DNA from: Streptomyces antarcticus
GTDB taxonomy: Bacteria; Actinomycetota; Actinomycetes; Streptomycetales; Streptomycetaceae
NCBI RefSeq assembly: GCF_026627255.1
Contig: NZ_JAPNLM010000014.1
Location: 62,001 to 126,000 of the forward strand
Length of the DNA stretch: 64,000 bases
Direction: 5' to 3'
Of this stretch, positions 8,898-17,505 are shown piece by piece. Every line of letters begins with the position of its first letter. The first letter of the stretch is position 1. The notes below the pieces were generated by a model. The model did no database searches. It was not told the DNA's origin and saw only the letters and a program-made list of their open reading frames with translations. A program made the position numbers and the translations under genes.

Positions 8898-9839
8898 CTA
8901 CGGGGTTCCGGGCGCGGGAAGGGCCAGCACCATCAGCGGTTCGGTGGTCGGGGCGGGGGAACCGCCCGCGGGTTCCAGCGTGACCCCGACCGCGGTGGAT
9001 CCGCTCACCGGGCCGGTCATCAGCTCCGGAGCGCCGGGCCGTGCGGGGTCCATCAGCCCGGCCGGGCGCATGGAGCCGGCCGGGTCGGCGAACCACAGCT
9101 GGTACACCTGCCCCGTCGGCGGGGCAGGCATCCCGGAGGCCACGAACACCGCCCGGTTCCGGTCCTCGGAGACCACGACGGTGCCGGTACCGCCGTTCGC
9201 GAGCTTGCCGGTGACGGGCTTGGCGTCGGGGGCGGCCAGTACCTCGGCCAGCTCCGCCGCCCGGGCCTCGGCGCGGCGCGCGTCCTGCCGCGCCGTACCG
9301 GCCTGCTCGGCCTGCCAGACCGCGACCCCGCCCAGCCCGGCGACCGCCGCGAGGGAGGCCGCCAGCGCCCACCGGAGCCACGGCCGGCCGGGCCGTGCGT
9401 GCTGGACGCGACCCCGGGCGGGGGCGGCGCGAGCCCCCGCCCGGCCGTCTTCCGCCCGGCCGTCTTCCGCCCGGTCGTCTTCGGAGGCGGTACGGGACCC
9501 GGCGGCTCCCGGCGCCTCCCGGACCCCGCCCGGCGGCACGTACTCCCCGGCCCCGGCCCCGTCCCCGGCCCCGATCTCGGCTGATGCCCCGGCTCCCGCG
9601 GCCCCCGACGGTTCCGCCGGGAGCTCCCGGACGCGGCGCATCACCGCGTCGAACAGCTCCGGCGGCGGCCGGACGGCCACGGCCCGGCCCAGCAGCGCCA
9701 CCGTCGCGGCCAGTTCCCGTACCTCCCGGGCGCACGGCGGGCACGTCTCCAGGTGGGCCTCGAACGCGGCGCGCTCCGCTGCGGGCAGCGCGTTCGCCGC
9801 GTACGCACCCGTCGCCCCGTGCATGCTCTCCGTGCTCAT
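8898..9839 (-). CDS. Anti-sigma factor, RskA/anti-sigma-K type, membrane-spanning
   Basis: A 313-residue anti-sigma factor. The cytoplasmic N-terminal zinc-binding domain has HLETCPPC near residues 29-36 (HxxxCxxC ZAS motif). An unstructured Ala/Pro/Glu-rich linker follows. One transmembrane helix lies near residues 155-175 (WALAASLAAVAGLGGVAVW). The C-terminal extracytoplasmic domain is RskA-like (GTVVVSEDRNRAVFVASGMP, TGQVYQLWFADP, GVTLEPAGGS). It binds and holds the ECF sigma factor encoded immediately upstream; the ATGA overlap (9836-9839) indicates translational coupling. Release usually depends on signal-driven proteolysis or redox state. The linker from ~residue 90 to 150 is longer and more repetitive than usual. 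Confidence 0.92.
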   Translation of the reverse strand: MSTESMHGATGAYAANALPAAERAAFEAHLETCPPCAREVRELAATVALLGRAVAVRPPPELFDAVMRRVRELPAEPSGAAGAGASAEIGAGDGAGAGEYVPPGGVREAPGAAGSRTASEDDRAEDGRAEDGRAGARAAPARGRVQHARPGRPWLRWALAASLAAVAGLGGVAVWQAEQAGTARQDARRAEARAAELAEVLAAPDAKPVTGKLANGGTGTVVVSEDRNRAVFVASGMPAPPTGQVYQLWFADPAGSMRPAGLMDPARPGAPELMTGPVSGSTAVGVTLEPAGGSPAPTTEPLMVLALPAPGTP

Positions 9840-10396
9840 CCGTCGCTCACCCCGAGACAGTCCCGCAACCGCAGCAAGCCGTCCCGCAGCCGGGTCTTCA
9901 CGGTACCCAGCGGTACCGACAACGACTCGGACACTTCACGGCAGGTCAGCCCCCGGTAGTAGGCCAGGGCCACCGTCCGGCGCTGGATCTCGGTCAGCGA
10001 GCCCAGGCAGCGCCGCACCCGGTCCCGCTCCTCGCGGTCCTCGACCGCCTCGCTCACCTCGTCGAACTCCGGCAGCGCCGCCTCCAGCCGCGCCGCCCGC
10101 CGCTCGCGGTCGGTCGCCGCCTGTGCGGAGCGGACCCGGTCCACCGCCCGCCGGTGGGCGATGGTCAGCACCCAGGTGCGGACAGTGCCCCGGTCCGGCC
10201 GGTACCGGCCGGCGGAGCGCCAGACCTCGACGAGTACCTCCTGGGCCACCTCCTCGGCCTGGGACCGGTCGCGCAGGACCGACAGCGCCACACCCAGCAC
10301 CGAGCCGCTCACCGCCTCGTACACGGCGGCGAACGCCGTCTCGTCGCCGTCGGCGACCCGGCCGAGCAATGTGCCGAGCTGTTTCACGTCGTCCAC
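9836..10396 (-). CDS. ECF RNA polymerase sigma factor, SigK-type (ECF19-like)
   Basis: A 186-residue ECF sigma factor. Region 2 spans ~residues 20-90 (AAVYEAVSGSVLGVALSVLR, AEEVAQEVLVEVWRSAGRY, TWVLTIAHRRAVDRVRS). Region 4 spans ~120-180 (LTEIQRRTVALAYYRGLTC, VPLGTVKTRLRDGLLRLR). The GTG start at 10396 has GGGAGG about 9 nt upstream; the open frame extends to 10996, but that extension is non-homologous. It is followed by its cognate anti-sigma factor with an ATGA overlap. SigK-type pairs respond to redox or envelope signals in mycobacteria; the signal here is unknown. A candidate target is the exported esterase downstream. Confidence 0.94.
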   Translation of the reverse strand: MDDVKQLGTLLGRVADGDETAFAAVYEAVSGSVLGVALSVLRDRSQAEEVAQEVLVEVWRSAGRYRPDRGTVRTWVLTIAHRRAVDRVRSAQAATDRERRAARLEAALPEFDEVSEAVEDREERDRVRRCLGSLTEIQRRTVALAYYRGLTCREVSESLSVPLGTVKTRLRDGLLRLRDCLGVSDG

Positions 10397-10481
10397 GGGC
10401 CGATCCTCCCGGATCCTTCCGCTCAAGTGGTGATTCGGAGCCGCGGCCCCGACGGATTGCCCGGGTGCCGCACCGGACGCG

Positions 10482-10769
10482 TCATGCACGCGGCCGTCCG
10501 GCCCGGTCCGCCGCCCGGCGGGCCATGGCCTCCAGTCGGGGGTCGGGCACCTCGTTCCCCGCAGCGTAGTGCGCGTCCCGGGCATCGGCCTCCCCGGCCG
10601 GGGCGCGGCCGTCCTCCGGAGGCGTCCGCCGGGCGGCGGTGCCCCCGCGCTTGCGCAGTTCCACCACCCCGTCGGCGAGGAGGGCCAGGTGTTCGGGCGA
10701 CGCGCCGGGGGCCCCGCCCTCGCCCCCGTCCCGCTCGGGCCGGTCCTGACCGGACTCGGACTCGGACAT
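10482..10769 (-). CDS. Small hydrophilic hypothetical protein upstream of the sigma factor
   Basis: A 95-residue acidic/basic protein starting at ATG 10769 behind a strong AGGAGGGG site with correct spacing. It begins MSESESGQDRPERDGGEGG and contains HLALLADGVVELRKRGG and PDPRLEAMARRAADRAG, suggesting one or two helices in an otherwise disordered chain. No known domain, signal peptide or Cys is seen. It lies 85 bp upstream of the sigma gene on the same strand, so it is probably the first gene of the sigma/anti-sigma operon. Codon bias is consistent with real coding. Confidence 0.6.
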   Translation of the reverse strand: MSESESGQDRPERDGGEGGAPGASPEHLALLADGVVELRKRGGTAARRTPPEDGRAPAGEADARDAHYAAGNEVPDPRLEAMARRAADRAGRPRA

Positions 10770-10833
10770 GGTCGGGTCCCCTCCTGGCGGTCGGCCGCGG
10801 CGCGGATCCACGGCGGCGCGACGGCGACGGCAG

Positions 10834-10867
10834 GGGCGGCCGCCGGAGTTCCCACCGGCGGCCGCCC
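10834..10867. terminator. Hairpin between GH89 gene and sigma operon
   Basis: A 13-bp perfect inverted repeat (GGGCGGCCGCCGG and its complement) around an 8-nt loop. It lies ~140 bp past the GH89 stop codon and 65 bp ahead of the small leftward gene. This suits termination of the glycosidase transcript. No T-run follows, as is common in this group. Confidence 0.55.
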
Positions 10868-11009
10868 TTGATCGTTGCGGGTCAGTGAACCCAGCGCCGG
10901 CCCCACCCGGCGGGCCGTCGGCCGAGCGGTCCCCCGAACGGGTACCGAGGTTCCCCCGGATGGGTGGTGCTCGTCGGGAAGCGGCCGAAATGGCATCGAG
11001 TGGTGTATG

Positions 11010-13406
11010 TCAGGGGGCGGCCGCCGCCGGGAGGGAGACGGCGATCGCGGCCGCCAGGGCGTACGGGTCCCCGCTGGGCCGGTCGGGATGCCGGGTGGTC
11101 CGCCGGGCCCACGCCTCCTCCTCGGCGTGCCAGTCGATCTCCCGTGGCGCGGTGCCCCCGGCGAGGGCCTCCTCCAGCGAGTCGAAGTACAGCTCCCACC
11201 GCGGTCCGTACAGTTCCGAGACCAGGCCGCTCCACTCGCGGTTCGCGTAGTCGTGGAGGAAACCGCCCTCGCTCGTGCTGCGGCGGCCCCACACGCTCAG
11301 GATCGAGCGGGCGTCGTACTCGTACCGGTCGCGCTCGGCCTCGTCGGCGCCCCAGGAACGGGCCGCCTTCAGCCAGCCGCCGAGCAGGAAGTTCGGGTCG
11401 GATCCGATCAGCTCCTCCAACTGCCGCTCCGCGCGCCGCCATTCGGCCGTCAACTCGCGGAAGCGGTCCAGGTCCCCGGCCTCGTACGCCGCCTTGATCT
11501 TCGGCAGCAGCACCCGCGAGTGGTTGGCGAGGGCCTGCCGCGCCGTGTCCACCAGGTCGAAGCGGTACGCGCTGGAGGCGCGCAGCCGCGGATCCACCCG
11601 GAGCAGGTGGTCCAGGGCCCGGCGGACCGAATCAGCCGGGTAGCGCAAGGACTTGGGGCTCCAGTACGCCGACCCGACCGCGGTCAGGGCGGGCCGGGCG
11701 GTGAACAGGCTGTCCTGGGACTCCGACCACAGCCCCGAGGAGGTGCTGTACGGCCCCTTGCGCAGCTCCTCCCAGGCCGCGGCGGCCGCGGCGTCGGGGC
11801 GGCCGTAGCGGCGGGCCGCGAAGTCCGCGAACCACTTCCGCTGGTCGAGCGGCCCCGGTTCCCAGGCCAGGTCGGTGAAGAGGTCGAAGGCCGCCGGGTT
11901 GGTCCCGGTGGCCTCGGGGAGGTAGGCGATGCCGCTGAGGGCGCTGCCGTTCTTGCCGCGCCAGGCGGGGAAGCGCTCCAGCCACACGGAGGTGTTGGCG
12001 CCGATCGTCGTGTGCCCGCCGAAGTTGTAGATGGTGCCCATCGCGTACGGGACGCCGCCCCAACGCGTCTCGCGGTCCAGGCGGTTGTACCGGTCGGAGA
12101 GTCCGTCGAGGATCAGCAGCTTCGAGGTGTCCACTCCGGCGAGCAGCTCCGCCGTCGGGTCGTCCTGCCAGCCCAGCACCGCCCACAGGGCGCCCGGGTG
12201 GGCGGCGTGCAGGGCCTTCTGGATCGCCCCGGCGGCGGACCGTACGTCCACCGAGCCGGTCTGCCCGCCCTCGTGCAGCGGGCTCATCCGGTACATCGTG
12301 CTGTCCCCGAACACCGCGCGCTGCTCGGCGTAGTACGCGGCGGCCAGCTTCCCGAACACCGGGGTGGCGGGGTCCAGCCAGTCGGGCCGGTCGAATCCGG
12401 CCCAGTCGCCCTGTGGCACCGTCCCGGCACCGGGGTTGCGCGCGGCGAACTGCGGCGGGACCGTGCCGAAGTATCCGGGCAGCACCGGCGTCATGCCCAG
12501 CCCGCGCAGCTGCTCCGCGATCCGCCCGCCCAGCGCGGCGCGTTCGCGCATCAGCCGCTCCGTGACCGGGCCGCCGAAGCCGCTCAGGTTCTGTAGCAGC
12601 CACCAGCTCTGGTGGGCCGGCCCGGGGATCCACGCGCGCAGCTCGGCGGCCGAGTAGCCGAAGCCCTGGAGCGCCCGGTAGTACGGGTACTCCGCGCCGA
12701 CCTGCACGAACACCTCGTTCACCCCGTGCAGGGCGAGCAGGTCGATCTGCCGCTGGTGCTCCTCGAAGGTGCGGTACGGGCCCGCGTACCCGTCGTCGGT
12801 GTCGTTCAGCGCGTACCGGTGCGGGACGAGCGCGCTGCGGGTGACCGGCGCGGGGACGGCCGGCAGGGTGGCGGGCAGCATGCCGATGCTGTCGCCCGGC
12901 CAGCCGATGTCGGCGCCGGCGACGTGCTGGAGGTACCAGCCGACGCCGGTGAGCAGGGTGGCGCCGGTGGAGCCGCGCACGGTGACCGCGCCGGCCCTCC
13001 CGGACACGGTGAAGGTGTCGGCCGCGGCGCCGGTGTCGGGCACCAGGGTGAACTGCCCGGCGTGGCGCGGCAGCAGCCGGGCCAGCGCCGCCCGCGCGGG
13101 AGCGGTGTCGAAGCTCCGCGGCCGGGGCGCGCCGGGCCGCGCGGCCGCCAGGGCGGCAGCCCGTACGTCGCCGGGCATGCCGCCCCGTACGTCGGTCGCC
13201 CGTACGTCGGCCCGTACGTCGGTCCGCGCGGGCGGCCCGGCGCCCGGGGCGGCGGCCCCGGGCGCGGCCCCCGCGCACAGCAGGGTCAGCAGCGCCGCCG
13301 GAAGCGCGGCGAGGGCGGCCGGGCGGGGCAGCGCCGGCCGCCGCCCGCCGCGTGGCGTCGGGTTCGTCGTCGGCTGGGTCATCCGCTCGGCCATCCTCGG
13401 GGTCAT
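11010..13406 (-). CDS. Secreted alpha-N-acetylglucosaminidase, GH89 (NAGLU family)
   Basis: A 798-residue exported glycosidase that removes terminal alpha-linked N-acetylglucosamine, as NAGLU does on heparan sulfate and bacterial GH89 does on mucin-type glycans. A signal sequence is present (PAALAALPAALLTLLCAGAAPG), followed by a low-complexity segment rich in VRADVR-type repeats. The N-terminal domain ends at VGWYLQHVAGADIGWPGD. The catalytic barrel carries ALHGVNEVFVQVGAEY, TPVLPGYFGTVPPQF, MYRMSPLHEGGQTG, YNFGGHTTIGAN and AYLPEATGTNP near residue 495. The Glu in that last motif aligns with the NAGLU nucleophile. The C-terminal helical domain ends the protein. The ATG at 13406 follows GAGGA. 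It sits 114 bp after the GH27 gene, likely the same transcript. Confidence 0.93.
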   Translation of the reverse strand: MTPRMAERMTQPTTNPTPRGGRRPALPRPAALAALPAALLTLLCAGAAPGAAAPGAGPPARTDVRADVRATDVRGGMPGDVRAAALAAARPGAPRPRSFDTAPARAALARLLPRHAGQFTLVPDTGAAADTFTVSGRAGAVTVRGSTGATLLTGVGWYLQHVAGADIGWPGDSIGMLPATLPAVPAPVTRSALVPHRYALNDTDDGYAGPYRTFEEHQRQIDLLALHGVNEVFVQVGAEYPYYRALQGFGYSAAELRAWIPGPAHQSWWLLQNLSGFGGPVTERLMRERAALGGRIAEQLRGLGMTPVLPGYFGTVPPQFAARNPGAGTVPQGDWAGFDRPDWLDPATPVFGKLAAAYYAEQRAVFGDSTMYRMSPLHEGGQTGSVDVRSAAGAIQKALHAAHPGALWAVLGWQDDPTAELLAGVDTSKLLILDGLSDRYNRLDRETRWGGVPYAMGTIYNFGGHTTIGANTSVWLERFPAWRGKNGSALSGIAYLPEATGTNPAAFDLFTDLAWEPGPLDQRKWFADFAARRYGRPDAAAAAAWEELRKGPYSTSSGLWSESQDSLFTARPALTAVGSAYWSPKSLRYPADSVRRALDHLLRVDPRLRASSAYRFDLVDTARQALANHSRVLLPKIKAAYEAGDLDRFRELTAEWRRAERQLEELIGSDPNFLLGGWLKAARSWGADEAERDRYEYDARSILSVWGRRSTSEGGFLHDYANREWSGLVSELYGPRWELYFDSLEEALAGGTAPREIDWHAEEEAWARRTTRHPDRPSGDPYALAAAIAVSLPAAAAP

Positions 13407-13430
13407 CCGCTTCCTCGTCCGCTTGTCTTC

Positions 13431-13479
13431 CGCCCGCTGCCCGCTGCCCGCTGTCCGCTGTCCGCTGTCCGCCGTCCGG
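13431..13479. repeat. Heptamer tandem repeat between the GH27 and GH89 genes
   Basis: About six copies of ccgctgy in the 114-bp spacer of the two-gene glycosidase operon. No coding role is apparent. A similar pyrimidine-rich heptamer array occurs at 43630-43657. Confidence 0.7.
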
Positions 13480-13520
13480 ATCCTCGGCCGGGCGGTCTCC
13501 GGCTGCCGGTCCGCGTGCCG

Positions 13521-15209
13521 TCAGACCGGCAGGGCCCAGGCCTGGTCGACCCGGTGGTCGCCGCAGGACTCCAGGCGCAGCCGTTCGGCCGGGGCGTCCG
13601 GGGTCGCGGCCGCCGCAGGCGCCGTCAGGCACAGCCCGGTCGCCGCGTCGGTCAGGGTTCCGGCCCGGTCGTGCGTCCAGTCCTGCCCGGGCTCGCGCGA
13701 CTGCCGGGGTGCGCAGGAGGCCAGCTCCACCAGCCCGTCCCCGCCCGCCGTCAGGCACTTGCCGGCCAGGCGGAGACTGCCGTCGCGGCCGGCCGTCCAC
13801 CGCTGGTCGGGGGCCCCGGTGCAGGCGGCCATGACGACCGAGCCGACGCCGGTGGTGCTCGCCCCGTCGGCACACTTGGCGGCGGCGCCGACGACCTGTC
13901 CGGTCGGGACCGCCTCGGCGCAGCCGCGCGGGGTGAGCCGCCACACCGCGGTGTCGTGGGCGGCCAGCCGCCCGGTCAGCGCGTCCGCGACGTTCCGGCG
14001 CTCCCCGCTCCACAGGTCCTTCGCGTCGGCGGTGCAGCCGGTCAGGCCGACCTCGTCGAGCGGCACGCGGATGTCGCGCGCGCTGCCCGAGCGGTTGAGC
14101 ACGGCCACCGCGCGGTCGCCGTTCGCCAGGTCCCGCGTCAGGATCTCGAAGCTGGCGTTGGAGGAGACGACCGCGCCCTGACGGCCCATCGGGTCCTGGT
14201 CCAGCTCGATCAGATCGGTGTTCCCGAGCGCGGCGAGGCCTTCGGGCGTCAGCTCGGACACCTGCGAGGACAGGATGAACGGGGCCGCCATCATGGCCCA
14301 GAGGGCGACCTGGCTGCGGCCCTCGGCCGCGGTGAGTCCGGGGGCGCCCGCGATCAGGAAGTCGGGATCGTTCCAGTTGCCCGGACCCGCGTACCGGCCG
14401 AGCCAGCGGTTGTAGCCGTAATTGCCCATCACCGATTTCCAGCGGGAGGCCGAGGGCGTAGCCGGCTTGTACACCTGGATGTCGCGGCCCTCGCGCCACA
14501 GCTGGCCGGTCTCGCCGACCCAGCCGAGCACCCGGTGCCAGTCGGTGCCGCCCCACTCGCCCTGCTGGAAGTAGGCGGGCGCGGAGGCCGACAGCACCAT
14601 GTCGCGGCCGCTCTCGCGCAGCCCCTTCGCGACGGCGTTGTAGGCGTCGCGGTAGGCCTGCTCCTTCGTCGTACCCGGCGGCACCCAGAGGTTGCAGCCG
14701 TCCATCTTGACGTAGTCGACCTTCCAGGACGCGAACTGCCGCGCGTCCTCGGCGTAGTGGTCCGCGCCTCCGCCCTGGGGTGAGCCGCTTCCGGGGTACT
14801 TCTCGCAGGTGAGGTACCCGGCGTCCTGGTAGATGCCGAACTTCAGGCCCTTGGCGTGCAGGTACTCGCCGAGCCAGGCCATGCCGTGCGGGAACTTCTC
14901 CGTGTCGACGACCAGCGCGCCCTGCGCGTCCCGGCTCTTGGTCATCCAGCAGTCGTCCACGGTGACCGTGTCGTAGCCCTTGGCGGCGAGTCCGGTCGAC
15001 ACGAGGGCGTCGGCGTTCGCGACGACCTTGGCCTCGTCGATGTCGCACATGTAGTGCGCCCAGTTGTTCCAGCCCATGGGCGGGGTGAGCGCGAGCGGGG
15101 TGTCCGAGGTCGCGGTCGGCTCGGCCGCCGCGGGGGCGGGGGCGAGTGCGAGGGCGAGCAGGGCGGCCGCTGTCAGGCAGGGGAGCGTCGCACGCAGGCG
15201 AGGCGGCAC
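13521..15209 (-). CDS. Secreted alpha-galactosidase GH27 with C-terminal ricin-B/CBM13 domain
   Basis: A 562-residue exported enzyme that hydrolyses terminal alpha-galactosides. The signal peptide ends around APAPAAAEPT. The GH27 barrel begins LTPPMGWNNWAHYMCDIDE and includes KGYDTVTVDDCWM, LKFGIYQDAGYLTC, the nucleophile Asp in DYVKMDGCN near residue 165, and the acid/base Asp in NWNDPDFLIAG near residue 281. A beta-sandwich domain follows. From ~residue 440 a beta-trefoil ricin-B lectin (CBM13) is visible through repeated Q-W-like motifs (DQRWTAGRDGSLRLAGKCL, QDWTHDRAGTL, DQAWALPV). The GTG start at 15209 is preceded by AAGGAG. Together with the downstream GH89 gene it suggests degradation of mixed alpha-Gal/alpha-GlcNAc glycans. 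Confidence 0.95.
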   Translation of the reverse strand: MPPRLRATLPCLTAAALLALALAPAPAAAEPTATSDTPLALTPPMGWNNWAHYMCDIDEAKVVANADALVSTGLAAKGYDTVTVDDCWMTKSRDAQGALVVDTEKFPHGMAWLGEYLHAKGLKFGIYQDAGYLTCEKYPGSGSPQGGGADHYAEDARQFASWKVDYVKMDGCNLWVPPGTTKEQAYRDAYNAVAKGLRESGRDMVLSASAPAYFQQGEWGGTDWHRVLGWVGETGQLWREGRDIQVYKPATPSASRWKSVMGNYGYNRWLGRYAGPGNWNDPDFLIAGAPGLTAAEGRSQVALWAMMAAPFILSSQVSELTPEGLAALGNTDLIELDQDPMGRQGAVVSSNASFEILTRDLANGDRAVAVLNRSGSARDIRVPLDEVGLTGCTADAKDLWSGERRNVADALTGRLAAHDTAVWRLTPRGCAEAVPTGQVVGAAAKCADGASTTGVGSVVMAACTGAPDQRWTAGRDGSLRLAGKCLTAGGDGLVELASCAPRQSREPGQDWTHDRAGTLTDAATGLCLTAPAAAATPDAPAERLRLESCGDHRVDQAWALPV

Positions 15210-15375
15210 GGAGACTCCTTGACGTGGGGGCTGTCGTGGACGTGGGGCTGTCGTGCGCCCAGTGCAGCGGGGCGGCTACCCACTGTCAACGCATGTCGAT
15301 GGTTATCGCACAATGACCAGCAATATGGCCGCAGTCGGCATCACGCGAAGGAGTGAAAGGGCGGCGCCGCAGCAC

Positions 15376-15404
15376 GAGATACGTCGTATGTTACGGTGTA
15401 TCTC
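15376..15404. promoter_or_regulatory. Inverted repeat operator abutting the TetR start codon
   Basis: A 29-bp imperfect palindrome with perfect arms gagatac and gtatctc, plus further matching cgta positions inside. It ends directly against ATG 15405. Its size and position are typical of TetR autoregulatory operators. Binding would block the TetR/dehydratase transcript and could also affect the divergent GH27 promoter region. Confidence 0.6.
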
Positions 15405-16046
15405 ATGCCGAGACGATCAATGGCCCTGGACCGCGCGACCCCCGAGGTGATCGCCATCGCCGCCCTGCGCGTCCTTGACGAGCACGGGCCGGAGGGCCTC
15501 AGCTTCCGCGCCCTCGCCGAACGGCTCGGCGTCTCGCACGCCACCGTCCAGCGGCGCTGCGCCGACCTCGCCGGACTGCTGGACCTGTGTACCGAGCACC
15601 TGGCCGCCCAGCTTCCCGACGTGCCCGCAGGCACCGACTGGGCGCAGGCGACCGAGCAGCGCTTCCGCGCGCTGTACCGGCTGCTGGTCGCCCACCCCGG
15701 GCTGCTGGTGCTGCGCGGCGGCCGGCCCTGGCTCGGTCGGCAGCTGCTGGCCCGGCTCGTCGAACCCGCCCTCGCCGACAGCGTGGCCGCCGGGATGACC
15801 CCCGCCGAGGCGATGACCGCGTACCGCCGGATGTACCTGCTCACCCTGGGCAGCGCCGCCTTCGTGGACCACCGCGACCCGGAGGGGGCCACCGCCGCCT
15901 CCCGGGCGGCCCTGGCCGCGCTGGACCCGCGGGAGTTCCCGGTGCTGTCCGGCGGACTGGCCGACGTACTGCCGCCCCTGACGGACCACGAGGTCTACCA
16001 CGGCGCCCTGCGCCAGCTCATCGACGCCGCCCGGCCCACCACCTGA
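15405..16046 (+). CDS. TetR/AcrR family transcriptional regulator
   Basis: About 213 residues from ATG 15405; ATG 15420 and GTG 15396 are alternatives. The N-terminal HTH reads VIAIAALRVLDEHGPEGLSF, then RALAERLGVSHATVQRRCAD near residues 35-55. The rest is an all-helical ligand-binding domain of the TetR_C type. No ribosome site precedes 15405, and the palindrome overlaps that position, so the mRNA may be leaderless. It lies 14 bp upstream of the PLP-enzyme gene, so the pair is an operon. The regulator probably senses a metabolite tied to that enzyme (inference). Confidence 0.9.
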   Translation: MPRRSMALDRATPEVIAIAALRVLDEHGPEGLSFRALAERLGVSHATVQRRCADLAGLLDLCTEHLAAQLPDVPAGTDWAQATEQRFRALYRLLVAHPGLLVLRGGRPWLGRQLLARLVEPALADSVAAGMTPAEAMTAYRRMYLLTLGSAAFVDHRDPEGATAASRAALAALDPREFPVLSGGLADVLPPLTDHEVYHGALRQLIDAARPTT

Positions 16047-16060
16047 CGGGGAGACCGCCC

Positions 16061-17002
16061 ATGCAACCGGAACAGCAGCTCGACTACGCGGCCGTACGCG
16101 CCGCCGCCGGCCGGATCTCCGGCGCGATACGGCCCGTCGCCGTGGCCCCGGCCGCCGACGGGGTCTGGTACGCGCTGGAGCACCTCCAGCACACCGGCTC
16201 CTTCAAGGCCCGCGGCGCCCGCAACTTCCTCGCCGCCCACCACCGTGCCGGCACCCTCCCGGCCGCCGGCGTCACCATCGCCTCCGGCGGCAATGCGGGC
16301 CTCGCCTGCGCCTGGGCGGCCCGCGCCCAGTCCGTGCCCGCCACCGTGTTCCTGCCCGCCAACGCCCCGCGCGTGAAGGTGGAGCGGCTGCGCGGCTACG
16401 GGGCCGAGGTCCGGCTCGTCGGCGACCGGTACGCCCACGCCCTCGAAGCCTGCCGGGAGTTCGCCGCCGAGAGCGGCGCCCTCAGCAGCCACGCCTACGA
16501 CCATCCGCTGATCGCGGCCGGCGCCGGAACCCTGCTCGACGAGATCCGGGCCGCGCTGCCCGGGCTGGACGCCGTGGTCGTCGCGGTCGGCGGCGGCGGA
16601 CTGTTCGCCGGGGTGGCCACCGCCGCGCGCGAGCACGGCGTACGGGTGATCGCCGCTGAGCCGGAGAACTGCCGGGCGCTGAACGCGGCCCTGGCCGCGG
16701 GACGTCCCGTGGACGTCGAGGTCGACTCGGTCGCCGCCGACTCCCTCGGAGCCACCCGGGTCTCGGCGGACGCCCTCGCGGCCGCCCGGCACGGGCACGT
16801 GCGGTCGGTCCTCGTACCGGACGCGGCGATCACCGCCGCCCGGCGCTCCCTCTGGGAGGAGCACCGCCTCGTGGTCGAGGCGGCCGCGGCCACCGCCGTG
16901 GCCGCGCTCAGGGGCGCTTCTGAGCCGCTGGGAGAGCGGGTCGCCGTCATCCTCTGCGGGGCGAACACGGACCCGGCGGACCTGGCGGCGCCCGGGGTGT
17001 GA
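16061..17002 (+). CDS. PLP-dependent serine/threonine dehydratase-like enzyme
   Basis: A 313-residue fold-type II PLP enzyme of the threonine dehydratase/serine racemase family. It probably performs beta-elimination on a hydroxy-amino acid. The PLP lysine lies in TGSFKARGARNFL near residue 51, the substrate loop in ASGGNAGLACA, and the phosphate-binding glycine loop in AVGGGGLFAGVATA near residue 180. No C-terminal ACT domain is present, so feedback regulation of the IlvA type is unlikely. The ATG at 16061 is 14 bp after the TetR stop, with GGGGAG upstream. It converges with the stress-protein gene, leaving only 7 bp between the stops. Confidence 0.92.
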   Translation: MQPEQQLDYAAVRAAAGRISGAIRPVAVAPAADGVWYALEHLQHTGSFKARGARNFLAAHHRAGTLPAAGVTIASGGNAGLACAWAARAQSVPATVFLPANAPRVKVERLRGYGAEVRLVGDRYAHALEACREFAAESGALSSHAYDHPLIAAGAGTLLDEIRAALPGLDAVVVAVGGGGLFAGVATAAREHGVRVIAAEPENCRALNAALAAGRPVDVEVDSVAADSLGATRVSADALAAARHGHVRSVLVPDAAITAARRSLWEEHRLVVEAAAATAVAALRGASEPLGERVAVILCGANTDPADLAAPGV

Positions 17003-17009
17003 GGCCCCG

Positions 17010-17471
17010 TCAGCCGGCGGCCGCGTCCGGGTCCGCGCGCACGACGACGACGGTGCTCGTGGCGTACTGGACCACCTGCTGGCTCACCGAGCCCAGCAGC
17101 GCGCCCTTGATGCCGCCGTACCCGCGGGTGCCGACCACCGTCAGCTCGGCCTCCGCGGACGCCTCCACCAGCACCCGGGCCGGCGCCCCGTGCTCGACCC
17201 GGCGGAAGACGGGCACGCCGGGCGAGGTGCCCACGGCCTCCGCCACCGTGTCGGCCAGCTTCAGGCGGGCGGCCTCCTCGGCGGTGACGAGCTCGGCCCG
17301 CGCCACGTCCGGGGCCACCCCGAACGGGTTGGTGTTCCACTCCCAGCTCATCACGGCGTGCACCCGGGCGCCGGTGGCCTTGGCCTGGCGGACCGCCCAG
17401 CGCAGGGCCTCCTTCGAGTGCTTCGAACCGTCCACGCCGACGACGATCAGCGGCTCGGCGGGCTCGCTCAT
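17010..17471 (-). CDS. Universal stress protein, UspA family
   Basis: A single-domain 153-residue UspA protein. It starts with IVVGVDGSKHSKEALRWAV and has the ATP-binding signature GTRGYGGIKGALLGSVS (G-2x-G-9x-G-S/T) near residues 115-131, then HxxxxVVVVR-like VVQYATSTVVVVR. ATP-binding USPs act as cytoplasmic stress or dormancy effectors. ATG 17471 is preceded by GAGAGGAAG-type sequence. A near-perfect 23-bp palindrome lies 35 bp upstream. Confidence 0.95.
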   Translation of the reverse strand: MSEPAEPLIVVGVDGSKHSKEALRWAVRQAKATGARVHAVMSWEWNTNPFGVAPDVARAELVTAEEAARLKLADTVAEAVGTSPGVPVFRRVEHGAPARVLVEASAEAELTVVGTRGYGGIKGALLGSVSQQVVQYATSTVVVVRADPDAAAG

Positions 17472-17505
17472 GGTGCTTCCTCTCGGTCCGTCCGGATGAT
17501 CCCTT

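Noticed and set aside
10900..11009. GGAAC-like element considered as an ECF-sigma autoregulatory promoter for the sigma operon
   Set aside because: The distance to the only CGTT-like -10 is about 11 bp, not the ~16 bp required.
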